Assembly (NCBI RefSeq): GCF_000520955.1
Contig: NZ_JACC01000002.1
Location: 214,664-278,663, forward strand
Origin: Aquimarina pacifica
GTDB lineage: Bacteria > Bacteroidota > Bacteroidia > Flavobacteriales > Flavobacteriaceae
Direction: 5' to 3'
DNA: 64,000 bases
The notes under the pieces are model-generated. The model was not told the origin of the DNA and searched no databases. It saw only the letters and a list, made by a program, of their open reading frames with translations. The number at the start of each line of letters is the position of its first letter. Within the stretch, counting starts at the first letter, position 1. Below are positions 28,354 through 37,653 of the stretch, in pieces. The position numbers and the translations under genes are program-made.

Positions 28354-29242
28354 AGACTTGGGAGATATGATCTCTACGTATTTTGATTTTTTTAAGCAAA
28401 ACCTAAAAAGTTTTACAAATATATTCATCAATTACAATGGTATACTTATATTATTACTATTGGGTGCGAGTTATCTTATGGTAACAGGATTTATGGGTAT
28501 GTTGGGTACTAGATCTGGTTTTGGTAATCCATCGGATTTAGAATCCAATTTCTATATTGGACTTGGTGCTATTATTTTTTTCTTTGTTCTCGTAATGGTT
28601 GCAGCTCTAAATTATAGTTTAGCTTCTGCCTATATGATCACCTATGATAAGGACGAAAAAATTGTAGATGATAAAACAAAAGTGTGGGACTATGTAAAAA
28701 ATAATTTAGGTAGAATAATCGTTTTCATTTTATTATTATTTGCCATATATATAGCATATACCATTGTGGCATTTATTTTTATTATAATCCCTATTATTGG
28801 AGCACTCGCGCAATATGTTCTAAACTTTGCTCTTTTATCCTGGTTAGGAATTTCTTTTATGGTGATGCTCAATGAAGATAAAAGTCCAACAGATGCTCTT
28901 GGAGAAGGTTGGGATCTGGTAAAGAGTAATTTCTGGAAATGTGTTGGAGTTAATTTTATTTTAGGATTGCTAATTGGTCTATTATTAATTTTACTATTGG
29001 TAATACCGGGAACTTTGGTAGGTTTCTATTCTTTTCATGCCGTTGATACAGGTGTAAATATGGCAGATTCGCCAGTAGCTAAGATTATATATACTTTTTC
29101 ATTATGTCTTGTTTTAATAGTTATGGCCTATTCTCAATCCTTATCTCAGTTTATAAATGGGATTCTCTATTTTTCACTACACGAAGAAAAATACAACATC
29201 AATACACGTAGTAAAATTGATCAAATAGGAGCAGGTGAATAA
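28319..29242 (+). CDS. Multi-pass membrane protein of the SpoIIM/MoxR cluster
   Basis: 307 residues, ATG at 28319 inside the preceding gene. It has about six hydrophobic helices and a soluble C-terminal tail. The repeated pattern of long Ile/Leu/Val helices with SPTDALGEGWDLVKSNFWKC between two of them resembles glycerophosphoryl-diester-type membrane domains, but I do not assign a family firmly. It is translationally coupled to its neighbours and probably belongs to the same envelope complex. Confidence 0.7.
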   Translation: MENKYIELKRRRDLGDMISTYFDFFKQNLKSFTNIFINYNGILILLLLGASYLMVTGFMGMLGTRSGFGNPSDLESNFYIGLGAIIFFFVLVMVAALNYSLASAYMITYDKDEKIVDDKTKVWDYVKNNLGRIIVFILLLFAIYIAYTIVAFIFIIIPIIGALAQYVLNFALLSWLGISFMVMLNEDKSPTDALGEGWDLVKSNFWKCVGVNFILGLLIGLLLILLLVIPGTLVGFYSFHAVDTGVNMADSPVAKIIYTFSLCLVLIVMAYSQSLSQFINGILYFSLHEEKYNINTRSKIDQIGAGE

Positions 29243-29969
29243 AAATTGGTTCTATATCATATTATATTCGTTGCTATCACTAGCCTCTCTTCCTATCTTG
29301 GCCCAACAAGATTCGTTAACCGTTGCTATTGATAGTAGTAAGATAACTACCCATAACTTTTCTGAGAATCTTACTGATAAATATAGTGATAGTGAATTTG
29401 ATTATGATACGGTCGAAGGAGAAACACAAAATTTTCTTGCCAGATTCATTAATTGGATTTTTAAAGGCATGCAAAACATGCTAGGTGTAGATATCTCTCC
29501 CGAACTCATTAGTTTAATAGAAAATTTAATTTATATCCTTCTTATTATTGGTGCCGTTTATGTAGTAATAAGAATTCTAGCTGGTAAAGATGCGGTTTCA
29601 TTATTCAGAAAAAAGAATACGTTGGTAGCTCCTATTTCTATAACCGAAGAACATATCGAAAATATCGATCTTAATGAATTAATTTCGAAAGCTCTAGCTA
29701 ATAACGATTATCGCTTGGCCGTTAGATATATGTATCTTAAAGCATTACAAGAGCTATCAAAAGCAAATGTGATTGCATATCATTTTGAAAAAACAAATTC
29801 GGACTACTTAAGAGAAATTAATGATACCTCGATAAAACAAAATTTTAACAGGGTATCATACCTATATGATTATATCTGGTATGGCGAATTTGAGTTAGAC
29901 AAAAATGGATATCAGAGTGCGAAAACATCGTTTGATCAACTAAACGCAAAAATTAATACTATTGGATAA
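29235..29969 (+). CDS. DUF4129-domain protein
   Basis: 244 residues, GTG start overlapping the previous stop by 8 bp. A signal peptide or first helix ends near LAQ, a second hydrophobic helix lies at about residues 95-113, and the C-terminal cytosolic domain has the DUF4129 pattern DLNELISKALANNDYRLAVRYMYLKALQELSKA with WYGEFELD near the end. It is a constant member of MoxR/DUF58 clusters, where homologues (some fused to transglutaminase-like domains) are thought to take part in envelope remodelling. Confidence 0.85.
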   Translation: MNKNWFYIILYSLLSLASLPILAQQDSLTVAIDSSKITTHNFSENLTDKYSDSEFDYDTVEGETQNFLARFINWIFKGMQNMLGVDISPELISLIENLIYILLIIGAVYVVIRILAGKDAVSLFRKKNTLVAPISITEEHIENIDLNELISKALANNDYRLAVRYMYLKALQELSKANVIAYHFEKTNSDYLREINDTSIKQNFNRVSYLYDYIWYGEFELDKNGYQSAKTSFDQLNAKINTIG

Positions 29970-31149
29970 AAAGTCAAGAAATATTCTTATCATTTTTGGA
30001 GTCGCACTACTAGGTATTATTATTACCGAACTTGTAAGACCTAAACCTATAAATTGGAATTCTAGCTATACATCAACCGATAAGATTCCTTTTGGCAGCT
30101 ATATTCTTTATGAAGAGTTGAAAGATTGGAATGACAATAAGAAGGTCCAATTAGTTTCTAAAAATCCATATGAATTTTTGAAAGATTCATCTTATGCTAC
30201 TAATTCGGCCTATCTACTTATTAATTCAGAAATTGACTTAGATAAACAATCATATACTCAGCTCATTCAGTTTGTTAGAGAAGGAAACGATGTTTTTCTT
30301 GCAGGTACCTATTTTGGGAATATCATAAAAGACTCCCTAAAAATAGAAACCGAAATGAGTTATAAATTAACCGAAGAAGAAATCACACCCGCTTTTTTTA
30401 GCTCATCATCCTATCGTGATTCAATACCTAAATACAAAAAAGGGATTTATAAAACTATTTTTAGAAGTTTTGACACCACCAAAACCAAGGCACTGGGTTA
30501 TTACAAAAATGAAGAAGAAAAAATAAGTCAGGTTAATTTTATTAAAGTAAAAGAAGGTGAAGGACATATTTATTTTAACACCTTGCCAGAAGCCTTTTCT
30601 AATTATTATATGCTCAAAAATCAAGGTACATACACCGCAAATGTACTTTCATATATTAATGATCGTACCACATTATACTGGGACGATTATCTAAAAGATG
30701 GCCGTAGGGTTGTCAATTCACCAATGCGCTTTGTTCTTAATCAACCAGCATTACAATGGGCCTACTATATATGCCTGTTAAGTTTATTGGTGTTTGTTAT
30801 TTTTAGAGGGAAAAGAGAACAACGCATTATTCCTGTTATAAAACCCTTAGAAAACACATCGATAGAATTTACCAAAACTATCAGTAATCTATATTTTCAG
30901 CATAAAGACTATGGTAATATTATCAACAAAAAGATTACCTATTTCTTAGAAAAAGTAAGGAGACAATATTACATTAATACAAATGAATTGAATGCTAAGT
31001 TTATAGATACATTAGCAATAAAAAGTGGTCACTCTTTAGAAGAGACCAAAAAACTAATTGAGTTTATCGTTATATTGAAAGGAAGGACCATGCATAACGA
31101 AAAAGATTTGATAGAATTAAATAAAAAAATAGAAGCATTTACACTTTAG
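29962..31149 (+). CDS. DUF4350-domain membrane protein
   Basis: 395 residues, TTG start overlapping the previous gene by 8 bp. An N-terminal helix is followed by a domain typical of DUF4350 (IPFGSYILYEEL; AYLLINSEIDLD; FVREGNDVFLAGTYFG), then a second helix (about 260-278) and a soluble C-terminal domain. The DUF4350 region resembles a glutamine-amidotransferase-like/ThuA fold without visible catalytic residues. It fits the canonical order before MoxR. Confidence 0.85.
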   Translation: MDKKSRNILIIFGVALLGIIITELVRPKPINWNSSYTSTDKIPFGSYILYEELKDWNDNKKVQLVSKNPYEFLKDSSYATNSAYLLINSEIDLDKQSYTQLIQFVREGNDVFLAGTYFGNIIKDSLKIETEMSYKLTEEEITPAFFSSSSYRDSIPKYKKGIYKTIFRSFDTTKTKALGYYKNEEEKISQVNFIKVKEGEGHIYFNTLPEAFSNYYMLKNQGTYTANVLSYINDRTTLYWDDYLKDGRRVVNSPMRFVLNQPALQWAYYICLLSLLVFVIFRGKREQRIIPVIKPLENTSIEFTKTISNLYFQHKDYGNIINKKITYFLEKVRRQYYINTNELNAKFIDTLAIKSGHSLEETKKLIEFIVILKGRTMHNEKDLIELNKKIEAFTL

Positions 31150-31152
31150 ATT

Positions 31153-32145
31153 ATGGAAGAAACTAACGAAAATCCAATAGATTTTACCAGTAGAATAGAC
31201 CTTAAAAATCTACAAAGCGCTGTCCAACAAATCAAAGATGAATTAGGTAAAGTAATCATTGGGCAACATGATATGATAGAATTACTCATTATCTCTATAT
31301 TGGCAAATGGCCACTCCTTAATAGAAGGAGTTCCTGGAGTAGCAAAAACTGTAACTGCCAAATTGCTTGCCAAAACAATGAATGTAGAATTTAGTCGAAT
31401 CCAATTCACACCTGATTTAATGCCCAGTGATATTTTGGGGACTTCTATTTTTAATGTAAAAACTTCTGAATTTGAATTTAAAAAAGGACCTATCTTTTCT
31501 AATATTATATTGATTGATGAAATCAATCGCGCGCCTGCAAAGACTCAGGCAGCAATGTTTGAAGTAATGGCAGAACGACAAATTACCATAGACGGAATTG
31601 AAAATAAAATGCAAGCTCCTTTTTTAGTTTTTGCCACACAAAATCCAATAGAACAAGAAGGGACTTATGCACTACCTGAGGCGCAATTAGACCGTTTTCT
31701 TTTTAAAATAAATGTAGGATATCCATCTGTAGATGAAGAAATAAAAATTCTCGAAGGACATCATCAAAGAAAAAGCACACTTTCTACGGATATGATTACG
31801 CCTATTCTAAACGCCCAACAAATATCAGAATATCAAGACATTATCAAAAGTATACTTATCGAGGATAATTTATTAAAGTATATAGCGTCTATTGTAAACA
31901 ATACAAGAACCAACGGAAACTTATATTTGGGAGCTTCCCCTAGAGCATCTATTGCAATAATGAATTCTTCAAAAGCATTAGCTGCTATCAACGGACGTGA
32001 TTTTGTAACTCCTGATGACATCAAAAAAATTGCTCCATCTGTACTAAGACATAGAATTATATTAACCCCAGAACGAGAAATGGAAGGGTTTACTACAGAA
32101 AAAGCAGTGACTCAAATAATAGAAACAATAGAAATCCCGAGGTAG
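31153..32145 (+). CDS. MoxR-family AAA+ ATPase
   Basis: 330 residues. Walker A GVPGVAKT (residues 59-66), Walker B IDEINR (121-126), sensor-1 in ATQNPIEQEGTYALPEAQLDRF (about 160-180), and a lid domain with LGASPRASIA. MoxR proteins act as chaperone-like ATPases that help assemble or activate partner complexes, usually with DUF58/VWA proteins. Its stop overlaps the GTG of the DUF58 gene. It is distinct from the Mg-chelatase-like ATPase at 1.7 kb. Confidence 0.95.
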   Translation: MEETNENPIDFTSRIDLKNLQSAVQQIKDELGKVIIGQHDMIELLIISILANGHSLIEGVPGVAKTVTAKLLAKTMNVEFSRIQFTPDLMPSDILGTSIFNVKTSEFEFKKGPIFSNIILIDEINRAPAKTQAAMFEVMAERQITIDGIENKMQAPFLVFATQNPIEQEGTYALPEAQLDRFLFKINVGYPSVDEEIKILEGHHQRKSTLSTDMITPILNAQQISEYQDIIKSILIEDNLLKYIASIVNNTRTNGNLYLGASPRASIAIMNSSKALAAINGRDFVTPDDIKKIAPSVLRHRIILTPEREMEGFTTEKAVTQIIETIEIPR

Positions 32146-33479
32146 TGGCCAAATTTATAAAAAGTATATATCTAAGAAAACCCTTCTTTACAGCATTATT
32201 TGCAATCGTTGTACTCTTTATTGTTTCTTACTTTTTTGGAGATATATACGGAATAATAAAACTGTTTTTCTACATACTTATCACTGTACTGGTATTCGAC
32301 ATTCTTTTGCTGTACAGAAATACTTTGGGAACACAGGCAACAAGAACATTACCAGAAAAATTATCTAATAGTGACGAAAACACCATTCGTATTAGTGCTA
32401 TTAATAGATATCAATTTAAAAGTAAAATAAAAATTATAGATGAGTTGCCAATACAATTTCAGCATAGGAATTTCTCTATAGAATCTACACTTGCTCCTTC
32501 TCAGGAAAAAGTTTTTACTTATACCGTACGCCCAACAGAAAGAGGAGAATACTTTTTTGGAAACCTTAATATATTCACCTCCTCTCCTATCGGTTTTGTT
32601 ACCAGAAAACAACAATTTTCTGCGGAAGCAATGGTCCCTAATTACCCTTCTTTTCTGCAATTAAAAAAATATGAATTTGTTGCATTTACCAATAGACTAA
32701 AACTCTATGGACTCAAAAAAGTACGTAGAATAGGACATACATTAGAGTTTGAACAAATAAAAGAATATGTTTCTGGAGACGATATAAGAAACATAAACTG
32801 GAAAGCTACCGCAAAGAGAAATCACTTAATGGTTAATCAGTATCAGGATGAAAAATCGCAACCCATCTATTCTGTTATCGATACAGGTCGTGTTATGAAA
32901 ATGCCATTTAATGAATTGAGTCTATTAGACTATGCCATTAATGCTACACTTGTGATTTCTAATATTGCAATTAAAAAACAAGATAAGGCAGGCATGTTTA
33001 CCTTTTCAAAAAAAGTGGAGAATACTGTAGTTGCACAAAGAAGAAAAGGTCAAATGAATGTAGTACTTGAGACACTATATAATATCAATACTGATTTTGA
33101 AGAATCTGACTTTGCTAGGCTATATATTGATATCAAGCGCACTATTAAACAACGAAGCTTACTACTATTATATACTAATTTTGAAACATTGGATGCCTTG
33201 CATAGGCAGCTCCCCTATTTACAAGCAATAGCAAAAACACATCTATTAGTTATTATCTTCTTCGAAAACACAGAACTCAAATCACTACTGGATACTCCCG
33301 CAATCACCACTCAGCAAATTTTTGAAAAAACAATTGCCGAAAAATTCATGTATGAGAAGAAAATGATTGCTAATGAATTAGGAAAACATGGTATACATTC
33401 TATTCTAACTGCTCCAGAAAACCTTACCGTGAATACTATTAATAAGTATCTCGAAATAAAATCAAGAGGACTTATATAG
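32145..33479 (+). CDS. DUF58-domain protein, MoxR partner
   Basis: 444 residues, GTG start sharing one base with the MoxR stop. Two N-terminal transmembrane helices (about residues 10-50) precede the DUF58 domain, whose signature GDDIRNINWKATAKRNHLMVNQYQDE is near residue 209. The VWA-like C-terminal part has a weakened MIDAS, as is common in the family. It would sit in the inner membrane as the MoxR effector. It ends the operon. Confidence 0.92.
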   Translation: MAKFIKSIYLRKPFFTALFAIVVLFIVSYFFGDIYGIIKLFFYILITVLVFDILLLYRNTLGTQATRTLPEKLSNSDENTIRISAINRYQFKSKIKIIDELPIQFQHRNFSIESTLAPSQEKVFTYTVRPTERGEYFFGNLNIFTSSPIGFVTRKQQFSAEAMVPNYPSFLQLKKYEFVAFTNRLKLYGLKKVRRIGHTLEFEQIKEYVSGDDIRNINWKATAKRNHLMVNQYQDEKSQPIYSVIDTGRVMKMPFNELSLLDYAINATLVISNIAIKKQDKAGMFTFSKKVENTVVAQRRKGQMNVVLETLYNINTDFEESDFARLYIDIKRTIKQRSLLLLYTNFETLDALHRQLPYLQAIAKTHLLVIIFFENTELKSLLDTPAITTQQIFEKTIAEKFMYEKKMIANELGKHGIHSILTAPENLTVNTINKYLEIKSRGLI

Positions 33480-33633
33480 CATTTCTGACTTTTATGTGTT
33501 GTACTAATTTTACTAAAAACACAATTCAGTATACAAAAACGACAGTTCAGTTGTTTCCTTTCGTTTTAGAATAAAGATTTATAGACTTTTGACTTGTCAT
33601 CAAAAAAATAAACTAATATAAAACTTTACTCTT

Positions 33634-34056
33634 ATGAAAACACTAGCATTATTCATCGCTTTATACATTTCAAACTTTTGCCTACAGGCCCAGGAGACAC
33701 AAGATAACATTACGATAACGGTCACTGTACCAAATGTCACGAGTTCTGAAGGAGCAGTATTATTTGCACTTTATAATGAAGAAACATTCTTAAAAAGAAC
33801 TCCTTTACAAGAAAAAAAGAGTACAATTACAGATGGTGTAGCAACAATTACATTTACGAAGGTGTCTAAGGGTACACTAGCCATTACCTGTTTTCATGAT
33901 GTCAATGGGAATGAGCAAATGGATTTTGAACCAAACGGCATGCCCAAAGAAAATTATGGAGTATCTAATAATAATATGACATATGGCCCTCCGGTTTGGA
34001 GTGATGCAAAATTCGAAGTAAATTCAGAAGATATTGATGTAGAAATCCGCATGTAA
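33634..34056 (+). CDS. DUF2141-domain exported protein
   Basis: 140 residues with a signal peptide ending near LQAQ (residues 17-20). The mature domain has the DUF2141 pattern GAVLFALYNEETFLK, then TFTKVSKGTLAITCFHDVNGNEQMDFEPNGMPKENYGVSNN. This is the full typical length. It is predicted to be a small periplasmic beta-sandwich protein; the function of the family is not established. It stands between the DUF58 operon and oxyR, with its own terminator at 34092-34128. Confidence 0.9.
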   Translation: MKTLALFIALYISNFCLQAQETQDNITITVTVPNVTSSEGAVLFALYNEETFLKRTPLQEKKSTITDGVATITFTKVSKGTLAITCFHDVNGNEQMDFEPNGMPKENYGVSNNNMTYGPPVWSDAKFEVNSEDIDVEIRM

Positions 34057-34091
34057 TATTACGCTCATATATTCTATTTAAAACTCTATTC

Positions 34092-34135
34092 ATGGCCTAG
34101 TATAAAAGGAGTCCCTATACTAGGTCATTTGTTTT
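34092..34135 (+). terminator. Terminator after the DUF2141 gene
   Basis: ATGGCCTAGTATA (34092-34104) pairs with TATACTAGGTCAT (34116-34128) with one G-U wobble and an 11-base loop, followed by a T-rich run to 34135. Confidence 0.8.
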
Positions 34136-34212
34136 ACTACACATAACGAAAACATGTTATAGATAAAATAAATTTTTACATGTTTTTTAATAAGTTTTAT
34201 CAATCACTTTTA

Positions 34213-34220
34213 TATTTTTG
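34213..34220 (+). promoter_or_regulatory. Candidate -7 element for oxyR
   Basis: TATTTTTG matches the Bacteroidota -7 consensus TAnnTTTG and lies 22 bp before the ATG at 34243, leaving a short leader. No clear -33 TTTG is visible. It also supports the downstream ATG over the frame's first ATG at 34180. Confidence 0.4.
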
Positions 34221-34242
34221 TCCTACAAACAAAAATCAACAA

Positions 34243-35193
34243 ATGACGATAACACAATTACGCTATGTATTGGCTGTTGCTGAACATAAAAATTTTACCA
34301 AAGCAGCTGAAAAAACTTTTGTTACCCAGCCAACATTGAGTATGCAAATTCAAAAATTAGAAGAAGAATTAGATATATTAATTTTTGACAGAGGCAAAAA
34401 ACCCATAGAACTTACCGAAATAGGAAATAAGTTGGTGAATCAAGCACGTAATATCGTAAATGAAAGTGAGCGCATACAGGATATTGTAGATCAACAAAAA
34501 GGATTTATTGGTGGGGAATTCAAGCTTGGTGTTATCCCAACAGTAATGCCTACGTTATTGCCAATGTTTTTGAATAACTTTATAAAAAAGTTCCCAAAAG
34601 TTAAACTTAAAATTGAGGAGTTAAATACAGATTCTATTGTTGAACAACTTCTCGACGGGCACCTAGATGCAGCCATTGCAGCAACACCATTAGAAAATGA
34701 AAACCTCAAAGAAAGAGTTTTATATTATGAACCTTTTGTAGGGTACATCCCCCCTAATCATAGATTAAGTAAAAAGAAAAAAATAGATGTTGCCGATTTA
34801 GACATTGATGATATGCTTCTTCTAGAAGATGGTCATTGTTTTAGAGATGGTATCATTAATCTTTGTAAAACTAATAAGAGCTATGAGGATGATCATTTTC
34901 AACTAGAAAGCGGAAGTTTCGAAACGCTCATAAAACTGTCAAATGAAGGGTTAGGAATGACTCTATTGCCTTATCTCCACACATTAGATATAAAGAATAA
35001 TGAAAAAGAAAACCTTCATCATTTTAATGAACCATCTCCCGCAAGAGAAGTAAGTCTAGTTTTTCATAAAAGTGAGTTAAAAATGCACATTATTGATGTA
35101 CTGCACTCTACCATTGCCGGAGTAATAAAGGGAGCTATCACATTTCAGAATGTAGAAATCATTAGTCCTATCTCAAAAATAAAAAGCGACTAA
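34243..35193 (+). CDS. oxyR: OxyR-type LysR-family peroxide sensor
   Basis: 316 residues from the ATG at 34243; the 21 residues in front of it in the open frame are not LysR-like. The N-terminal helix-turn-helix is typical (MTITQLRYVLAVAEHKNFTKAAEKTFVTQPTLSMQIQKLE), followed by an effector domain. The redox pair is Cys199 and Cys208 in DGHCFRDGIINLC, the same spacing and, with this start, the same numbering as E. coli OxyR. It should activate peroxide-defence genes on disulfide formation. No catalase or Dps gene is next to it here. The stop codon lies in the loop of its own terminator. Confidence 0.93.
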   Translation: MTITQLRYVLAVAEHKNFTKAAEKTFVTQPTLSMQIQKLEEELDILIFDRGKKPIELTEIGNKLVNQARNIVNESERIQDIVDQQKGFIGGEFKLGVIPTVMPTLLPMFLNNFIKKFPKVKLKIEELNTDSIVEQLLDGHLDAAIAATPLENENLKERVLYYEPFVGYIPPNHRLSKKKKIDVADLDIDDMLLLEDGHCFRDGIINLCKTNKSYEDDHFQLESGSFETLIKLSNEGLGMTLLPYLHTLDIKNNEKENLHHFNEPSPAREVSLVFHKSELKMHIIDVLHSTIAGVIKGAITFQNVEIISPISKIKSD

Positions 35194-35206
35194 GAAGTCG
35201 CTTTTT
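35181..35206. terminator. Terminator overlapping the oxyR stop codon
   Basis: AAAAAGCGAC (35181-35190) and GTCGCTTTTT (35197-35206) form a perfect 10-bp stem; the 6-base loop contains the oxyR TAA (35191-35193). A/T ends allow it to serve the convergent gene at 35210 as well. Confidence 0.85.
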
Positions 35207-35209
35207 AAG

Positions 35210-35407
35210 TTATGATTTTAAATAAATTAAACAAGATTGTAATTCTGGTTGTTTTACTGCTAATGATTGAATCCATATTTTCAATTCATCAATCTCATGT
35301 GGAAGTAATCTGTTTAGTGCTTTTAGAACTTCCTTGGTAAAAAGATTAACATCAAAACTAACTTTCTTAAGTACAGTCTTGGTATAATCAAACATAGCTC
35401 TAGCCAT
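35210..35407 (-). CDS. Small conserved flavobacterial protein
   Basis: 65 residues, ATG start, no signal peptide. The sequence (MARAMFDYTKTVLKKVSFD, LFTKEVLKALNRLLPHEIDELKIWI) is helical and resembles a short protein I recall seeing widely in Flavobacteriia under hypothetical annotation. Its stop sits just beyond the oxyR terminator on the opposite strand. Its function is unknown. Confidence 0.68.
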   Translation of the reverse strand: MARAMFDYTKTVLKKVSFDVNLFTKEVLKALNRLLPHEIDELKIWIQSLAVKQPELQSCLIYLKS

Positions 35408-35540
35408 AAATTAATAAGGTTTAGAAGTTAGGTTTATATAAATAATTACACTACAAGAGTATAATCATTCCTAAAGTTGTCACGTCTAATGTAGGTAAAT
35501 AAAACTAAAAAAACATTTATTTAGTTGTAATTTAACACTA

Positions 35541-36335
35541 TTAAAAACTATTATCTCCATCTAACAAATCACCCAAACCCCCGAGAATACTGCCTTCGCC
35601 TTTACCCTTGCCGGATCTAGCTAATGAAAGTACTCTATTAGCAAGTCTACTAAAAGGCAATGATTGAATATACACAACTCCAGGCCCTGTTAATGTTGCA
35701 AAAAATAAGCCTTCTCCTCCAAAAACTTTATTTTTAATACCTGGTACCATTTCTATATTGTAGTGTACACCTTGAGAAAAACCTATGATACATCCGGTAT
35801 CCACCTTTAATTTCTCTCCAGGTTGCAATTCTTTTCTTGCAGTTGTTCCACCTGCATGAACAAAGCCCATACCATCTCCTTCTAATTTTTGCATTATAAA
35901 ACCTTCTCCTCCAAATAATCCTCTCCCCAATTTCTTAGAAAACTCTATACCTACAGATACTCCTTTGGCTGCACATAAGAATGCATCCTTTTGACAAATA
36001 AATTTCCCTCCATAATTGGTGAGATCAATAGGAATAATTTTTCCTGGATATGGTGATGCAAAACTTACTTTCTTTTTTCCTCCTACTTGGTTATAAAAAG
36101 CAGTCATAAACAGACTCTCTCCTGTTAGTAATCTTTTACCAGCTCCAAAAATTTTACCCATAACACCTTGATCCTTGCCAGAACCATCTCCAAAAATTGT
36201 ATCCATTTGAATACCATCATCCATCATCATAAAACTTCCTGCTTCTGCAATTACCCCTTCCTGAGGGTCAAGTTCTATTTCTACATATTGCATTTCTTCA
36301 CCAATAATTTCATAATCGATTTCGTGTGCCGTCAT
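35541..36335 (-). CDS. TIGR00266/AIM24-family protein
   Basis: 264 residues. It opens with DYEIIGEEMQYVEIELDPQEGVIAEAGSFMMMDDGI, and later has GEGFIMQKLEGDG and VFGGEGLFFATLTGPG. Together these are diagnostic of the AIM24 (TIGR00266) family, built of two tandem beta-sandwich halves. It is cytosolic, with no signal peptide. AIM24 is named from a mitochondrial protein; the bacterial function is unknown. The C-terminal 30 residues are Gly/Lys-rich. The next upstream gene, on the same strand, encodes a DUF4442 protein about 100 bp away. Confidence 0.92.
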   Translation of the reverse strand: MTAHEIDYEIIGEEMQYVEIELDPQEGVIAEAGSFMMMDDGIQMDTIFGDGSGKDQGVMGKIFGAGKRLLTGESLFMTAFYNQVGGKKKVSFASPYPGKIIPIDLTNYGGKFICQKDAFLCAAKGVSVGIEFSKKLGRGLFGGEGFIMQKLEGDGMGFVHAGGTTARKELQPGEKLKVDTGCIIGFSQGVHYNIEMVPGIKNKVFGGEGLFFATLTGPGVVYIQSLPFSRLANRVLSLARSGKGKGEGSILGGLGDLLDGDNSF

Positions 36336-36431
36336 AATTAAAATATTTTTTTGATTTAATGAACCTTTTCTTTATCAGTAAACAATTTTTAAAAAGTGTT
36401 ACAAGTAATAAGAGAACTTTATCGTAATTGA

Positions 36432-36896
36432 CTATTTTTTCACTTTAACAGTCCATTCAAAATTAAAAGTGGATACCACGATGCCCTCTTGATTAGTTCC
36501 TACAGATTTCATCCATAAGGTCTGCCCCTCACCTGTTTCAATTGTTTTTTTGATTGCGTCATCTATCAAATGCCCATCATTACATACGAACGTAATTCTC
36601 CCGGTAGCTTTTTTGGTAAAACTTGCATTATTGTTTGCGACTAACATTGAAATTTTTTTACCACTATTAGCAATACTTCCCATCACCATTGCTCCTGTAG
36701 CTAACTCTGCTGCCATTCCCTGTACTGCCCAAAACATAGACTTAAAAGGATTTTGATTCATCCACCTATGTTTTACACTAACTGTGCAACTACCAGCATC
36801 AATAGCTAGTACCCGCACTCCGCAGAGCCAGGCAGAAGGCAATTTAAAAAATAAGAAGCTGTTGAGTTTTCTAGGCGTAATTTTCATGATTTTCAT
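36432..36896 (-). CDS. DUF4442 hotdog-fold protein
   Basis: 154 residues; a second in-frame ATG at 36887 is an alternative start. The pattern RKLNSFLFFKLPSAWLCGVRV, HRWMNQNPFKSMFWAVQGMAAELATGAM and ITFVCNDG matches DUF4442, a thioesterase-like hotdog family. A catalytic Asp or His is not obvious, so enzyme activity is uncertain. It is probably transcribed with the AIM24-type gene 96 bp downstream. Confidence 0.85.
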   Translation of the reverse strand: MKIMKITPRKLNSFLFFKLPSAWLCGVRVLAIDAGSCTVSVKHRWMNQNPFKSMFWAVQGMAAELATGAMVMGSIANSGKKISMLVANNNASFTKKATGRITFVCNDGHLIDDAIKKTIETGEGQTLWMKSVGTNQEGIVVSTFNFEWTVKVKK

Positions 36897-37042
36897 TTTT
36901 TAGAAATCACAAGATAGTCAAAAGAGCGCCCACAAAAAAGTAGACTAAATCTTAATTTTATGTTAAATTATGGTACTATGTTTTGCATAATACCTTTTTT
37001 TAGACATATATTTGCATAAGCAACTATTATATACTTTTTAAA

Positions 37043-37495
37043 ATGTCAATCAATAATCACAAAAACATTTCGACCTTTATCCATTTAGGAACCTTTTCTA
37101 AATATTTTATTCCTTTTGGTAATTATATTGTCCCCATAGTATTGTGGACTACGAATAAGGATAAATCAAGCTTTATAAATAAGCATGGAAAAGAAGCTAT
37201 CAATTTTCAGTTAAGCATCCTGCTATACACCGTAATCTTAGGAATATTTTCTTTTCCTTTTTTCATTTTTAGTGTATTTGGTGATGCCACAATTAATGAT
37301 TTATTTCATTTAGATGATTTTTCTTTTAGCTTTTCGAATCCAGGAGGGTTTAGAACACTTATCGGTGCGTCTTTTATAGGAATCATTGCTTTGATTGGAT
37401 TTTTTCTTGAAATAATTTTTGTCATTATAGCCGCGCTTAAGGCAAATAAAGGAGAAGAATATAAATATCCCTTATCTATACGATTTATAAAATAA
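37043..37495 (+). CDS. DUF4870-domain membrane protein
   Basis: 150 residues with three to four hydrophobic helices. The DUF4870 signature IVPIVLWTTNKDKSSFINKHGKEAINFQLSIL lies in the first half, and the C-terminus is AALKANKGEEYKYPLSIRFI, both characteristic. It is a small inner-membrane protein of unknown function that often occurs beside PadR/PspC genes, as here. Confidence 0.9.
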   Translation: MSINNHKNISTFIHLGTFSKYFIPFGNYIVPIVLWTTNKDKSSFINKHGKEAINFQLSILLYTVILGIFSFPFFIFSVFGDATINDLFHLDDFSFSFSNPGGFRTLIGASFIGIIALIGFFLEIIFVIIAALKANKGEEYKYPLSIRFIK

Positions 37496-37606
37496 ACTAT
37501 TAAAAAATCAGAGATGATAATCGATACATAACCTAATCAATTATAGATCGAATACATAGAATACTAGTCACAATCATACTCTGAATATTATTTTTATATA
37601 ACCATC

Positions 37607-37635
37607 AAACATCAATCAAAAAATGAACAGTTTAA
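37607..37635 (+). repeat. 29-bp leader element, copy 1 (upstream of padR)
   Basis: Starts AAACATCAATCAAAAAATGA and ends 19 bases before the PadR ATG. The same element occurs at 39875-39903 with 26 of 29 identical bases and nearly the same distance to its ATG. See the finding on the paired leaders. Confidence 0.6.
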
Positions 37636-37653
37636 CATTTAAAAATTAGTTTT

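Noticed and set aside
34180..34242. N-terminal extension of OxyR
   Set aside because: The LysR helix-turn-helix starts at the ATG of 34243, and the TATTTTTG promoter-like element lies inside the extension.
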